Positions 8,833-17,219 of a stretch of DNA of 64,000 nt are shown one piece after another; positions within the stretch are counted from its first letter, which is position 1, and each line of letters opens with the position of its first letter. Under the pieces are notes generated by a model, which saw only the letters and a list, made by a program, of their open reading frames with translations, was not told the DNA's origin and did no database searches. Source of the DNA: JAWLCA01 sp041687395. Its GTDB lineage: Bacteria; Pseudomonadota; Alphaproteobacteria; Rhodobacterales; Rhodobacteraceae. The position numbers were made by a program, and so were the translations under genes. The stretch spans positions 33,664 through 97,663 of the forward strand of contig JAWLCA010000018.1 of assembly GCA_041687395.1 (NCBI GenBank). The letters are read 5' to 3'.

Positions 8833-9087
8833 GGCTGCCACCCCTTTCGTGTGATCGCCCCAGATGTGCCCGCAGGGATTGCAGCCCCCATGATCCATGT
8901 CAAGCGAGGCGGCGAACCGCCACGGGTGGCGGGTTTCCGGGCGGCGCCGCCGAAAGATCCGGCGACCGCACCCCGGACCCAGCCCCTGCAGCCGTCACGC
9001 TTGATCTGCGGCGGTCCCTTCCCTAGTCTCGGACAGTGGTCAATGATGGGTCGCACAGGATGCAGACCCAGTGGGGGAACCGGACCT

Positions 9088-10323
9088 ATGACGCCCGAGG
9101 AAAAGCGCGCGCCTGCGCCCTCGCTCCGCATGTCTGCGGGCGAACGTCTGCGGCTGCAGACGATCCTGCTCGGCATCATCGCCTTTGCGATCATCCTGTT
9201 CCTGCTGGTGCAGGCCCGGTTCCTTCTGATCTCTCTCGCCATCGCGATCATCCTGTTCTCGCTGACGTCGGACGCGATCAACTCCATCGCGCGAATGCGC
9301 ATCGGGTCGGTGCGGATCACCAACTGGGTGGCCAGCGTCGCGGCGGTGGCGCTGATCTCGGGCGCGCTCTTGACGCTGTCGGGCATCGTGCTCAGCCAGA
9401 TCAACACGGTGCTGACCACGACGCTGGCTTATGCCGACCAGTCGCAGCAGGCCATCGCCGAACTCTTTTCCTGGCTGGGCGAGGATGTGGAGACTGCGGT
9501 GCTGACTTCGGTCCGCACGATCGAGGTGTCGGGCTACCTGCGCACGGCGGCCGGACAGGCGGGCAACATACTGTCCGCCACCGTTCTGGTCAGCCTGTTC
9601 GTGGGCTTCCTGTTCGCCGAGCGGGTCTGGTTCTCGACCAAGCTGGAGCGCCTGATGGGCGACCCGGAACAGGCCGAGCGGGTGGGCAACATCATCGGGG
9701 CGATCATGCGCCGGGTGAACCACTACCTGCTGGTGAAGACCGCCGTCAGCGCGGTGACCGGGATTCTGGTCTTTCTGGTGATGAAGGGTTTCGGGCTGGA
9801 ACTGGCGGCGGCGATGGGGGTGCTAACCTTCATCTTCAACTTCATTCCCAACATCGGCTCCATCGTCGCCACGCTTCTGGTGGCGTTGGTGACCTATGTG
9901 CAGGCCAACGACCCGTCGCTGACGCTGATGGTCTTTGGCATCACCGCCGTGATCCAGTTCGTCAACGGCAACATCATCGACCCGATGTTGATGGGCAAGG
10001 CGCTGCGGCTGTCGTCCTTTGGCATCATCATCAGCCTGGCATTCTGGGGCGCGGTCTGGGGCGTGCCGGGGATGTTCCTGTCGGTGCCGATCATGGTGGC
10101 GGTGATGATCGCCTGCTCGCACATCCCGCCGCTGCGGCCCTTCGCGGTTCTGCTCTCGCGTGAGGGTTTGCCGGATACCGAGGCGGACCGCCCCCGCACC
10201 CTGCCCCAGACCGAGCCGGTGCCCCCCGCGCCAGCACCGGCGCCCGGCACCCCGCGTTTGCGCAGGGCGCCAGCCGCCGCCCCCCTGCCAAAGAGCGAAC
10301 CCGAGGCCACGCCAGGCGAATAA
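9088..10323 (+). CDS. AI-2E family transporter (PerM/YdiK type)
   Basis: The 411-residue protein belongs to the AI-2E transporter superfamily. It has two N-terminal hydrophobic segments, an amphipathic middle region, and the characteristic C-terminal helices with NFIPNIGSIVATLLVAL, QFVNGNIIDPMLMGKALRLSSF and FWGAVWGVPGMFLSVPIMV. The last 60 or so residues are rich in proline and alanine and are probably disordered in the cytoplasm. Members export varied small molecules or exchange Na+ and H+, so the specific substrate is unknown. The gene faces away from DUF2478 and converges with the ABC substrate-binding gene. ATG at 9088 was preferred; an in-frame ATG 45 bases upstream is possible. Confidence 0.88.
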   Translation: MTPEEKRAPAPSLRMSAGERLRLQTILLGIIAFAIILFLLVQARFLLISLAIAIILFSLTSDAINSIARMRIGSVRITNWVASVAAVALISGALLTLSGIVLSQINTVLTTTLAYADQSQQAIAELFSWLGEDVETAVLTSVRTIEVSGYLRTAAGQAGNILSATVLVSLFVGFLFAERVWFSTKLERLMGDPEQAERVGNIIGAIMRRVNHYLLVKTAVSAVTGILVFLVMKGFGLELAAAMGVLTFIFNFIPNIGSIVATLLVALVTYVQANDPSLTLMVFGITAVIQFVNGNIIDPMLMGKALRLSSFGIIISLAFWGAVWGVPGMFLSVPIMVAVMIACSHIPPLRPFAVLLSREGLPDTEADRPRTLPQTEPVPPAPAPAPGTPRLRRAPAAAPLPKSEPEATPGE

Positions 10324-10359
10324 CCCCGCCGAACCGGGCCGCGAAGCCGCCACGAAGAA

Positions 10360-10383
10360 GGGCGCGACCGGCCGGCCGCGCCC
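10360..10383. terminator. GC-rich hairpin between convergent genes
   Basis: An inverted repeat, GGGCGCG with CGCGCCC around a CCGGCCGG core, lies between the stop of the AI-2E gene (+) and the stop of the ABC substrate-binding gene (-). It can form a long hairpin from either strand. There is no T-run, so intrinsic termination is a guess. Confidence 0.4.
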
Positions 10384-10406
10384 TCTCGATGCCGTCGGCG
10401 TCCAGA

Positions 10407-11402
10407 TCAGTCGGTCAGCGCCTGGTCCGAAATTGCATGCGTCCAGGCCATGCCTTCCGGCTCCTTGGTGATCGCCGGATTTTCGGGCGATACGGCCGAG
10501 AGCAGGGTGGCGACGGTCTGATCGTAATCCGCCGGGTTAAGCGCCCCGTTCGATCCGGCCGTCAGTTTGGCGACCTCCTGAACCATGTAGAGCTGATGCT
10601 CGTAGCTTTGTGCGCCGGTCTCGTCGTTCTCGATCACGATCTCGGCGGCTTCCTCGGGGTTCTCCTCGGCGTATTTCCAGCCGCGCATCGAGGCCCGGAC
10701 GAAGCGCACCATCTTGTCGGCGAACTCGGGATCCTCCAGATCGTCCTCGATCACGTAAAGCCCGTCCTCGAGCATCCCGATGCCTTCCTCAAGGTAATTG
10801 AAGGTCACCAGTTCATCCTCGGAGATGCCGGCGTCCAGCACCTGCCCGTATTCGTTGTAGGTCATCACGCTGATGCAGTCTGCCTGCCGCTGCAGCAGCG
10901 GATCGACGTTGAACGCCTGCTTCAGCACCTCGACGCCGTCGTCGCCGCCCGAGGTCGGGATGCCCAGCTTCGCCATCCAGGCATAGAACGGGTATTCGTT
11001 GCCGAAGAACCAGACGCCCAGCGTGCGGCCGCGGAAGTCCTCGGGGCTTTCGATGCCGGTTTCTTTCAGGCAGGTCAGCTGCATGCCGCCCGACTTGAAC
11101 GGCTGCGCGATGTTGACCAGCGGTACGCCCCGCTCGCGCGCGGCCAGTGCGGCGGCCATCCAGGTGGTGATGACATCGGCGCCGTCGCCGGCGATCACCT
11201 GCTCGGGTGCGATGTCCGGGCCGCCCGGCTTGATCGTGACGTCAAGATCCTCTTCCTCGTAGAACCCCTTGTCCTTGGCCACGTAGTAGCCGGCGAACTG
11301 GGCCTGGGTGACCCATTTCAGTTGCATCACCACTTCGTCGGCGGCAAAGGCCTGACCGCTCGTCAGGGCCAGAGCGGCCGCACCTGCCATCAGTCTTTTC
11401 AT
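10407..11402 (-). CDS. ABC transporter substrate-binding protein (NMT1/THI5-like)
   Basis: The 331-residue periplasmic protein has a clear signal peptide (MKRLMAGAAALALTSGQAFA, cleavage near residue 21). The mature protein follows the NMT1/THI5-like solute-binding pattern, starting QLKWVTQAQFAGYYVAKDKG and continuing with GPDIAPEQVIAGDGAD and DFRGRTLGVWF. This family binds pyrimidine-like molecules such as HMP precursors, and also other ring compounds. It is the last gene of a minus-strand run that encodes two permeases, an ATPase, dihydropyrimidinase and an amidohydrolase. Uptake of a pyrimidine, dihydropyrimidine or hydantoin is therefore the most economical guess. No thiamine riboswitch was seen upstream, which argues against a thiamine-salvage role. 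Confidence 0.9.
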   Translation of the reverse strand: MKRLMAGAAALALTSGQAFAADEVVMQLKWVTQAQFAGYYVAKDKGFYEEEDLDVTIKPGGPDIAPEQVIAGDGADVITTWMAAALAARERGVPLVNIAQPFKSGGMQLTCLKETGIESPEDFRGRTLGVWFFGNEYPFYAWMAKLGIPTSGGDDGVEVLKQAFNVDPLLQRQADCISVMTYNEYGQVLDAGISEDELVTFNYLEEGIGMLEDGLYVIEDDLEDPEFADKMVRFVRASMRGWKYAEENPEEAAEIVIENDETGAQSYEHQLYMVQEVAKLTAGSNGALNPADYDQTVATLLSAVSPENPAITKEPEGMAWTHAISDQALTD

Positions 11403-11422
11403 GTCGAGAACTCCCCTTGGAC

Positions 11423-12262
11423 TCACTTTCTTTGCGACGGGTGCCAGAATGTCACCCGCCGTTCGATCAGGGCCACCGCCCCATAGAAGGCCGACCCGGC
11501 AAGGGCAGCCATGGCGATCTCGGCCCAGACCATCGGCAGGTTCAGCCGCCCGACCTCGGTCGAGATGCGGAAGCCCATGCCGCGGATCGGTGAGCCGAAG
11601 AACTCGGCCACGATAGCCCCGATCAGGGCCAGTGTGGTGCAAATCTTCAATCCATTGAAGATAAAAGGCATCGCAGCCGGCAGGCGCAGCCGCAAAAGAG
11701 TCTGCACATGGCTGGCTGCATAGGTTCTCATCAGATCGCGCTGCATCTGGTCGGTTGCCGACAGCCCGGCCACCGAATTCACCAGCATGGGAAAGAACAC
11801 CATGGCGACGACGACGGCCGCCTTTGATTCCCAGCCGAATCCGAACCACATCACCATGATCGGCGCGACACCGACGATGGGCAGCGCCGCCACGAAATTG
11901 CCCACCGGCAGCAGGCCCCGCCGCAGGAACGGGTGACGATCCACCAGAATTGCCACCAGAACGCCGGCCGCGCATCCCATGACATATCCAGACAGCGCGC
12001 CCTTCAGGATCGTCTGCACGAAATCTTCCCACAGCGTCCCGGTCGAGGCGAGGATCTGCGTCCAGATGACCGAGGGCGCAGGCAGGATCACCGTTTCGAT
12101 CGACAGTCCGCGGACCAGCCCCTCCCACAGGATCAGGATGGTGACCCCGAACAGCAACGGCACGACCAGCCGCACCCAGCGGCCACTGGCCCGGCGCGCC
12201 AGAACCGTGTTCACCGCCCATGCGGCCAGCCAGAAGACGATGGCGCCGATGAGCCAGGTCAT
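11423..12262 (-). CDS. ABC transporter permease (first of pair)
   Basis: This 279-residue inner-membrane protein of the BPD_transp_1 type has about six membrane helices. The EAA-like coupling motif is seen in DLMRTYAASHVQTLLRLRLPAAMPFIFNGL. It belongs to the SsuC/TauC/ThiX group that pairs with NMT1/THI5-like binding proteins. Its ATG at 12262 overlaps the stop of the partner permease (ATGA). With two different permease genes, one ATPase and one binding protein, the transporter is probably a heterodimeric channel. Confidence 0.9.
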   Translation of the reverse strand: MTWLIGAIVFWLAAWAVNTVLARRASGRWVRLVVPLLFGVTILILWEGLVRGLSIETVILPAPSVIWTQILASTGTLWEDFVQTILKGALSGYVMGCAAGVLVAILVDRHPFLRRGLLPVGNFVAALPIVGVAPIMVMWFGFGWESKAAVVVAMVFFPMLVNSVAGLSATDQMQRDLMRTYAASHVQTLLRLRLPAAMPFIFNGLKICTTLALIGAIVAEFFGSPIRGMGFRISTEVGRLNLPMVWAEIAMAALAGSAFYGAVALIERRVTFWHPSQRK

Positions 12263-13125
12263 CGCGCCACCCCCATCGCCCGGTTCGCGGCCTTTTCGAC
12301 CGCGCCCACCAGCAGGATCAGCCCGCCCGCCAGGATCGCCGCGGCGAACAGCGCGCTCCAGGTCTGCAGCGGCTGGCCGAACTGGCTACCGATCAGCATC
12401 CGCGCTCCCAGGCCGCTGGTGGCCCCCGTCGGCAACTCGCCCACGATGGTGCCCACCAGGCTTGCCGCGATGGCGACCTTGAGAGAGGCGAAAAGGTAGG
12501 GCAGCGACGCGGGCAGCCGCAGTTTCCAGAAGCTTTGCCCGTTCGAGGCGTTGTAGGTGCGCATCAGGTCCACCTGCATCGCGTCGGGGGAATTCAGCCC
12601 CTTCACCATGCTGACCAGCACCGGAAAGAAGCTCAGATAGGCGGCGATCACCGCCTTGGGGATCCGGATATCCTGCACGCCCACCTGCGCCGCGATCACC
12701 ACGATCATCGGCGCAAGCGCCACTATGGGGATCGTCTGGCTGATGATCGCCCAGGGCATCACGCTCAGCTCCATCGTGCGCGAATAGGTGATCGACACCG
12801 CCAGACCGACCCCCAGCAAGATGCCCAGCCCGAAGCCCCACAGCGTGGTCTCGAGGGTGATGAACCCCTGATAGACCAGACTGCGGCGCGAGGTGACGCT
12901 GGCGCCGAACACCCCGTCATACAGTTCGATCACGACCTGATGCGGCGCCGGCAGCACCGGGCGGCGCTGGTTCATGGTGTCGCGGACGAGGTCGACGACG
13001 CCGACCTCCTGCCCCGCGCGCGCCGCCTGATCGAGCGTCCAGCGGGCGTTCATCGCCACGGTGCCCAGATACCAGATCACCAGGATCGACAGCAGCACGG
13101 TCAGCACGGGCAGGACGCGGCTCAT
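12259..13125 (-). CDS. ABC transporter permease (second of pair)
   Basis: This 288-residue BPD_transp_1 permease is a paralogue of the following one. It has an N-terminal anchor helix (VLPVLTVLLSILVIWYLG), a periplasmic stretch, then the core helices with DLMRTYNASNGQSFWKLRLPASLPYLFASL as the EAA coupling loop. It starts 30 bases after the ATPase stop and overlaps the next permease start by four bases. It works with that permease, the ATPase at 13156-13953 and the binding protein in the predicted pyrimidine or hydantoin importer. Confidence 0.9.
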   Translation of the reverse strand: MSRVLPVLTVLLSILVIWYLGTVAMNARWTLDQAARAGQEVGVVDLVRDTMNQRRPVLPAPHQVVIELYDGVFGASVTSRRSLVYQGFITLETTLWGFGLGILLGVGLAVSITYSRTMELSVMPWAIISQTIPIVALAPMIVVIAAQVGVQDIRIPKAVIAAYLSFFPVLVSMVKGLNSPDAMQVDLMRTYNASNGQSFWKLRLPASLPYLFASLKVAIAASLVGTIVGELPTGATSGLGARMLIGSQFGQPLQTWSALFAAAILAGGLILLVGAVEKAANRAMGVAR

Positions 13126-13155
13126 CGTGCCCCCTCGGCCCGGCCCGTCGACCGC

Positions 13156-13953
13156 CTACAACTCATCGCCATGCCCCGCCCGCAAGCCCTCGCGCACGCG
13201 GTGCGCGATCTCGATGAACTCCCGGCTGTCGCGGATGTCCAGCGGGCGTTCGCGCGGCAGCGGGCTTTCGATCACGTCGGTGATCCGCCCCGGCCGCGGG
13301 CTCATCACCACGATCCGGGTGGACAGGTACACCGCCTCGGGGATCGAATGGGTGACGAAGGCGATGGTCTTTTCGGTCCGCGCCCAGAGCCGCAGCAGTT
13401 CCTCGTTCAGCCGGTCGCGCACGATCTCGTCCAGCGCGCCAAAGGGTTCGTCCATGAGCAGGATGTCGGCATCGAACGCCAGCGCCCGCGCGATGCTGGC
13501 GCGCTGCTGCATCCCGCCCGAAAGCTGCCAGGGGAATTTACCGCCAAAGCCATCCAGCTCAACGAGTTCCAGCACGGCCTTCACGCGCTTGTCCTGCTCC
13601 GCGCGCGAAAAGCCCATGATCTCCAGCGGCAGCCGGATGTTGCCCGCGATGGTGCGCCAGGGGTACAGACCCGCCGCCTGAAACACGTAGCCATAGGCCC
13701 GCGACCGGCGCGCCTCGTCCGGGGTCATGCCGTTGACGGTCAGCGTGCCCTCGGTCGGGTGTTCCAGCGCGGCGATGCAGCGCAGGAACGTCGTCTTGCC
13801 GCAGCCCGAGGGGCCGATGAAGCTGACGAAATCGCCCTTGCCGATGGTCAGGTCCACATCCTTCAGCGCATGCACCGGCCCGTCGGCCGTCTGGAACGTC
13901 AGCCCCAGACCGTGCGCCTCGACCACCGCCTGCAGGGGGGCGTTGTCGCGCAT
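13156..13953 (-). CDS. ABC transporter ATP-binding protein
   Basis: The 265-residue ATPase has Walker A GPSGCGKTT (about residue 46), a Q-loop in GYVFQAAGLYPW, the signature LSGGMQQR, Walker B ILLMDEPFGALD and the switch histidine in FVTHSIPEA. This is the SsuB/TauB/ThiZ subgroup that energises importers using NMT1-like binding proteins. Its ATG (13953) shares one base with the stop of the dihydropyrimidinase gene (TGATG), so uptake and catabolism genes are translationally linked. That linkage is the strongest sequence argument that the transporter carries a dihydropyrimidinase-pathway substrate. Confidence 0.93.
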   Translation of the reverse strand: MRDNAPLQAVVEAHGLGLTFQTADGPVHALKDVDLTIGKGDFVSFIGPSGCGKTTFLRCIAALEHPTEGTLTVNGMTPDEARRSRAYGYVFQAAGLYPWRTIAGNIRLPLEIMGFSRAEQDKRVKAVLELVELDGFGGKFPWQLSGGMQQRASIARALAFDADILLMDEPFGALDEIVRDRLNEELLRLWARTEKTIAFVTHSIPEAVYLSTRIVVMSPRPGRITDVIESPLPRERPLDIRDSREFIEIAHRVREGLRAGHGDEL

Positions 13954-15404
13954 CAGACCCCGCTCGCCGGGATGCCTGACCGTTCCACCGGGCGGGGCGC
14001 GGTCAGATCCTTCCAGGTGCTCAGCGCCCGGCTGACGGCTCCGTTCGGCTCGCGCGCCACGAACTCGCCGTGGCCCTCCTGCCCGCGGATCTCTCCGTCC
14101 TGCACGGCCACGCGGCCCCGTGTCAGCGTAAAGCGCGGCAGGCCCTTCACCTTCTGCCCCTCGAACACGTTGTAATCGATGGCAGACTGCTGTGTCCTGG
14201 CGCTGATGGTCTTTTCCTTGGCCGGATCCCAGATTACCAGATCGGCATCCGCCCCCACCGCCACAGCGCCCTTGCGGGGATAGAGGCCGAAGATCTTGGC
14301 GGCATTGGTGGATGTCGCCGCGACAAACTCGTTCATCGTCAGCCGGCCGGTGTTCACCCCGTGGGTCCAGAGCATCGGCATTCGATCCTCCAGCCCCCCC
14401 GTCCCGTTGGGGATCTTGGTGAAATCGCCCACCCCATAGCGCTTCTGGTCGGTGGTGAAGGCGCAGTGGTCGGTCGCCACCACCGACAGGCTGCCCGCCT
14501 GCAACCCCGCCCACAGGCTGTCCTGATGCGCCTTGTTGCGGAACGGCGGCGACATCACGCGCCGCGCGGCATGGTCCCAGTCGGCGTTGAAATACTCGCT
14601 TTCGTCCAGCGTCAGGTGCTGGATCAGCGGCTCGCCCCAGACCCGCTTGCCCTGCTGGCGCGCGCGCCGGATCGCCTCGTGCGCCTCCTCGCAACTGGTA
14701 TGCACCACGTAAAGCGGCACGCCCGCCATGTCGGCGATCATGATCGCGCGGTTCGTCGCCTCGCCCTCCACCTGGGTCGGGCGGGAATAGGCATGCGCCT
14801 CTGGCCCGGTGTTCCCCTCGCGCAGCAGGCGGGCGGACAGTTCCGCCACCACGTCGCCATTCTCGGCGTGCACCATCGCGATGGCGCCCAGCTCGCGCAG
14901 GCGCTGGAAGCTGGCAAACAACTCGTCGTCGTTCACCATCAGCGCGCCCTTGTAGGCCATGAAATGCTTGAAGCTGGTGATCCCCTTGTCCACCACCTGT
15001 TGCATCTCGTTGAAAACCTGCTCGCTCCACCAGGTGATGGCCATGTGATAGGAATAGTCGCAATGCGCCCGGCCGGACTTGTTCGACCACATGTCCAGCG
15101 CATCCAGCAGCCCCTGTCCCGGGCTGGGCAGGGCGAAGTCGATCACCATCGTCGTCCCGCCCGCCAGCGCCGCGCGGGTGCCGGATTCGAAATCGTCGGC
15201 CGAATAGGTGCCCATGAAGGGCATCTCCAGATGTGTATGCGGGTCGATGCCCCCCGGCATGACATAGCAGCCGGTGGCGTCGAGTTCGTCGTCGCCCGTC
15301 AGGCCCTGCCCGATCTGGGCGATCTTGCCGCCGTCGATCAGCACGTCGGCCTTGTAGGTCAGTTCATGCGTGACGATGGTGCCGTTCTTGATGACGGTGG
15401 TCAT
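13953..15404 (-). CDS. hydA: Dihydropyrimidinase (hydantoinase)
   Basis: The 483-residue amidohydrolase opens dihydrouracil, dihydrothymine or hydantoin rings to N-carbamoyl amino acids in the cytoplasm. Zinc ligands are visible: DPHTHLE near residue 55, the lysine expected to be carboxylated in FKHFMAYKG near 150, VHAENGD, VVHTS and ATDHCAF. Length and motif order fit bacterial D-hydantoinase/dihydropyrimidinase. It is followed without a gap by the ABC ATPase gene. The amidohydrolase that would take its product lies upstream on the same strand, separated only by the GIY-YIG/repeat unit. PreTA for the first step and an aminotransferase for the last step are also in this window. Confidence 0.95.
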   Translation of the reverse strand: MTTVIKNGTIVTHELTYKADVLIDGGKIAQIGQGLTGDDELDATGCYVMPGGIDPHTHLEMPFMGTYSADDFESGTRAALAGGTTMVIDFALPSPGQGLLDALDMWSNKSGRAHCDYSYHMAITWWSEQVFNEMQQVVDKGITSFKHFMAYKGALMVNDDELFASFQRLRELGAIAMVHAENGDVVAELSARLLREGNTGPEAHAYSRPTQVEGEATNRAIMIADMAGVPLYVVHTSCEEAHEAIRRARQQGKRVWGEPLIQHLTLDESEYFNADWDHAARRVMSPPFRNKAHQDSLWAGLQAGSLSVVATDHCAFTTDQKRYGVGDFTKIPNGTGGLEDRMPMLWTHGVNTGRLTMNEFVAATSTNAAKIFGLYPRKGAVAVGADADLVIWDPAKEKTISARTQQSAIDYNVFEGQKVKGLPRFTLTRGRVAVQDGEIRGQEGHGEFVAREPNGAVSRALSTWKDLTAPRPVERSGIPASGV

Positions 15405-15508
15405 GGCTCTATCTCCCTGTTCGTCCGGGCGAGTCTCTGCCGCCCTGTTGTTCGCTCACTTCATATCCCGCGTCCGGCGCGCCTAACAACCGGGCGCGAC
15501 ACCTGTCA

Positions 15509-15552
15509 CCCCTCACTGTGACGCCCCGGACCTGATCCGGGGCCCCGCTGGC
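15509..15552 (+). repeat. REP-like palindromic repeat, left copy
   Basis: The 44-base copy begins CCCCTCACTG and contains an 8-base stem, GCCCCGGA with TCCGGGGC, around the loop CCTGA, then CCCGCTGGC. It matches the right copy in inverted orientation, apart from two substitutions and a 5-base CCCCG duplication in the right copy. Confidence 0.85.
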
Positions 15553-15564
15553 AGAAGCACCCCC

Positions 15565-15849
15565 TCACAACGGAATCTGACCCGAAAGATCCCGCCACTC
15601 CGGATTGACTTCGGCAATCAACTCGTCCTTCCACGCCCGCCGCCACCGCTTCACCTGCCGCTCGCGTTCCAGTGCGGCGTAAAGGTCCGCGTGCGTCTCG
15701 AACCAGACCAGCGTGGTGATCCCGTATCGGGCGGTGTGGCCGACGACCTTTGCCCGATGCTGCTCCAGCCGACGCCGAAGATCCGATGTCGCGCCGATGT
15801 AGATCGCGCCGCCGGGGCGCGAGGCGAGGATGTAGACGTAGTGCGCCAC
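15565..15849 (-). CDS. Single-domain GIY-YIG endonuclease
   Basis: The 94-residue protein is a complete stand-alone GIY-YIG nuclease domain of the YhbQ/COG2827 kind. YVYIL (residues 4-8) stands for the GIY strand, IYIGATSDLRRRLEQHR carries YIG and the conserved arginine, ALERERQVKRW carries the likely metal-binding glutamate, and LIAEVNPEWRDL is the usual C-terminal signature. The GTG start at 15849 has AAGGGG about 7 bases upstream. Family members are often called UvrC-like but lack UvrC's other domains, and most have no known role. Here the gene is bracketed by inverted copies of a palindromic repeat, which suggests the nuclease may act on that DNA. This is inference. Confidence 0.92.
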   Translation of the reverse strand: MAHYVYILASRPGGAIYIGATSDLRRRLEQHRAKVVGHTARYGITTLVWFETHADLYAALERERQVKRWRRAWKDELIAEVNPEWRDLSGQIPL

Positions 15850-15881
15850 GGGTGGCCCCTTTCGCGATGCCTGGGCCGGTC

Positions 15882-15930
15882 GCCAGCGGGGCGGGGCCCC
15901 GGATCAAGTCCGGGGCGTCGCAGTGAGGGG
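15882..15930 (-). repeat. REP-like palindromic repeat, right copy
   Basis: Read on the minus strand, the 49-base copy starts CCCCTCACTG, has the same GCCCCGGA/TCCGGGGC stem around CTTGA, and ends CCCCGCTGGC. Compared with the left copy it has a CCCCG duplication and two substitutions. Its outer end is 9 bases from the amidohydrolase stop codon. Confidence 0.85.
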
Positions 15931-15939
15931 CGGTTGGCC

Positions 15940-17190
15940 TCACCCCACAACCTCCGCCGTTTCCAGCACCGCGTGCATCAGCACGTTCGCCCCGGCCTCC
16001 GCCCACTCCTTCGTGATCTCCTCGGCCTCGTTGTGGCTGAGCCCGTCCTTGCAGGGGCACATCACCATCGTGGTCGGATAGACCCGGTTGATCCAGCAGG
16101 CGTCATGGCCTGCGCCGGAAATCAGGTCCATGTGGGAATATCCCAGCCGGTCGGCGGCCTCGCGCACCCGGCCCACCAGCGTCTCGTCAAAGGCAGGCGG
16201 GTCGAAGAAGCCCACGACCTCTGACTGGAATTTCACCCCGATGTCGGCGCAGACGCCCGGCGCGGTGGCGTTCAATTCCTCCACCATTGCCTCCAGCGTT
16301 TCCAGCACGTGACTGCGGAAATCGACTGTGAAGACGACCTTTTCGGGGATGACGTTGCGGCTGTTGGGGTAGACGTCGATATGGCCGATCGCGCCCACGG
16401 CGTTCGGCTGGTACTGCAGCGCGATCTCGTGCACCAGTTCGATGACGCGGGCCAGCGCGCGGCCGGCGTTGCGGCGCATGTACATCGGCGTCGACCCGGT
16501 GTGCTGGCCCTTGCCGGTGACGGTGCACTGCACCCAGCGCAACCCTTGCCCGTGGGTGACGACGCCCACCTGCTTGCCCTCGGCCTCCAGGATCGGGCCC
16601 TGTTCGATGTGCAACTCGAAGAAGGCGTGCATCTTCCGCGCGCCCACTTCCTCGTCGCCCTGCCAGCCGATGCGCTTCAACTCGTCGCCAAAGCGCTTGC
16701 CCTCGGCGTCCTTGCGGTCATAGGCCCAGTCCTGATCCAGCACCCCCGCGAAGACGCCGGATGCGAGCATGGCGGGGGCGAAGCGTGTGCCCTCCTCGTT
16801 CGTCCAGTTCGTCACAACGATGGGGTGCTTGGTGCGGATGCCCAGATCGCGCATGGTGCGGATGATCTCCAGCCCGCCCAGCACGCCCAGAACGCCATCG
16901 TATTTCCCGCCCGTGGGCTGGGTGTCGAGGTGGGAGCCGACATAGACCGGCAGCGCGTCGGGGTCGGTGCCGGGAAACTCGGCGAACATGGTGCCCATCT
17001 GGTCCACCTTCACCGTGCCACCCGCCTCCTCGCACCATTGCTGGAACAGCGCGCGACCCTCGGCATCGGCGTCGGTCAGGGTCTGGCGGTTGTTGCCGCC
17101 CGCGATCCCGGGGCCGATCTTCGCCATCTCCATCAGGCTGTCCCACAGCCGGTCGGCATCGATCCTCATGTTCTCCGCAGCCGCCGCCAT
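15940..17190 (-). CDS. Zn-dependent N-carbamoyl amidohydrolase (beta-ureidopropionase-like)
   Basis: The 416-residue M20-family hydrolase is of the allantoate/N-carbamoyl-beta-alanine amidohydrolase group. Metal and substrate motifs seen are VGSHLDTQPTGGKYDGVLG, NWTNEEGTRFAPAM, ELHIEQGPILE, GQHTGSTPM, GAGHDACWI and LSHNEAEE. It would release CO2 and NH3 from N-carbamoyl-beta-alanine, the product of dihydropyrimidinase. ATG at 17190 is chosen because GGGGGAGAGGG stands directly upstream; a longer in-frame start at 17268 would read through the candidate operator. A CTGACC-N4-GGTCAG dyad 29 bases upstream suggests control by a RutR-type repressor. Confidence 0.93.
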   Translation of the reverse strand: MAAAAENMRIDADRLWDSLMEMAKIGPGIAGGNNRQTLTDADAEGRALFQQWCEEAGGTVKVDQMGTMFAEFPGTDPDALPVYVGSHLDTQPTGGKYDGVLGVLGGLEIIRTMRDLGIRTKHPIVVTNWTNEEGTRFAPAMLASGVFAGVLDQDWAYDRKDAEGKRFGDELKRIGWQGDEEVGARKMHAFFELHIEQGPILEAEGKQVGVVTHGQGLRWVQCTVTGKGQHTGSTPMYMRRNAGRALARVIELVHEIALQYQPNAVGAIGHIDVYPNSRNVIPEKVVFTVDFRSHVLETLEAMVEELNATAPGVCADIGVKFQSEVVGFFDPPAFDETLVGRVREAADRLGYSHMDLISGAGHDACWINRVYPTTMVMCPCKDGLSHNEAEEITKEWAEAGANVLMHAVLETAEVVG

Positions 17191-17219
17191 CCCTCTCCCC
17201 CTTTTCAGGTTTTCCCGTT

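Larger units (their letters stand above)
15509..15930. mobile_element. Candidate 422-bp GIY-YIG element with inverted terminal repeats
   Basis: A single small GIY-YIG nuclease gene (15565-15849) lies between two copies of the same palindromic repeat in inverted orientation (15509-15552 and 15882-15930). Both copies have the identical outer end CCCCTCACTG, so the unit has the shape of a very small mobile or repeat-spreading element. It sits between two genes of one catabolic pathway and starts 10 bases after the amidohydrolase stop. No target-site duplication is obvious in the immediate flanks. Whether the unit moves is inference from the layout. Confidence 0.5.

Noticed and set aside
9043..9087. 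Longer N-terminus for the AI-2E family transporter from ATG 9043
   Set aside because: The added residues are not hydrophobic or family-like; the ATG at 9088 gives a normal start.
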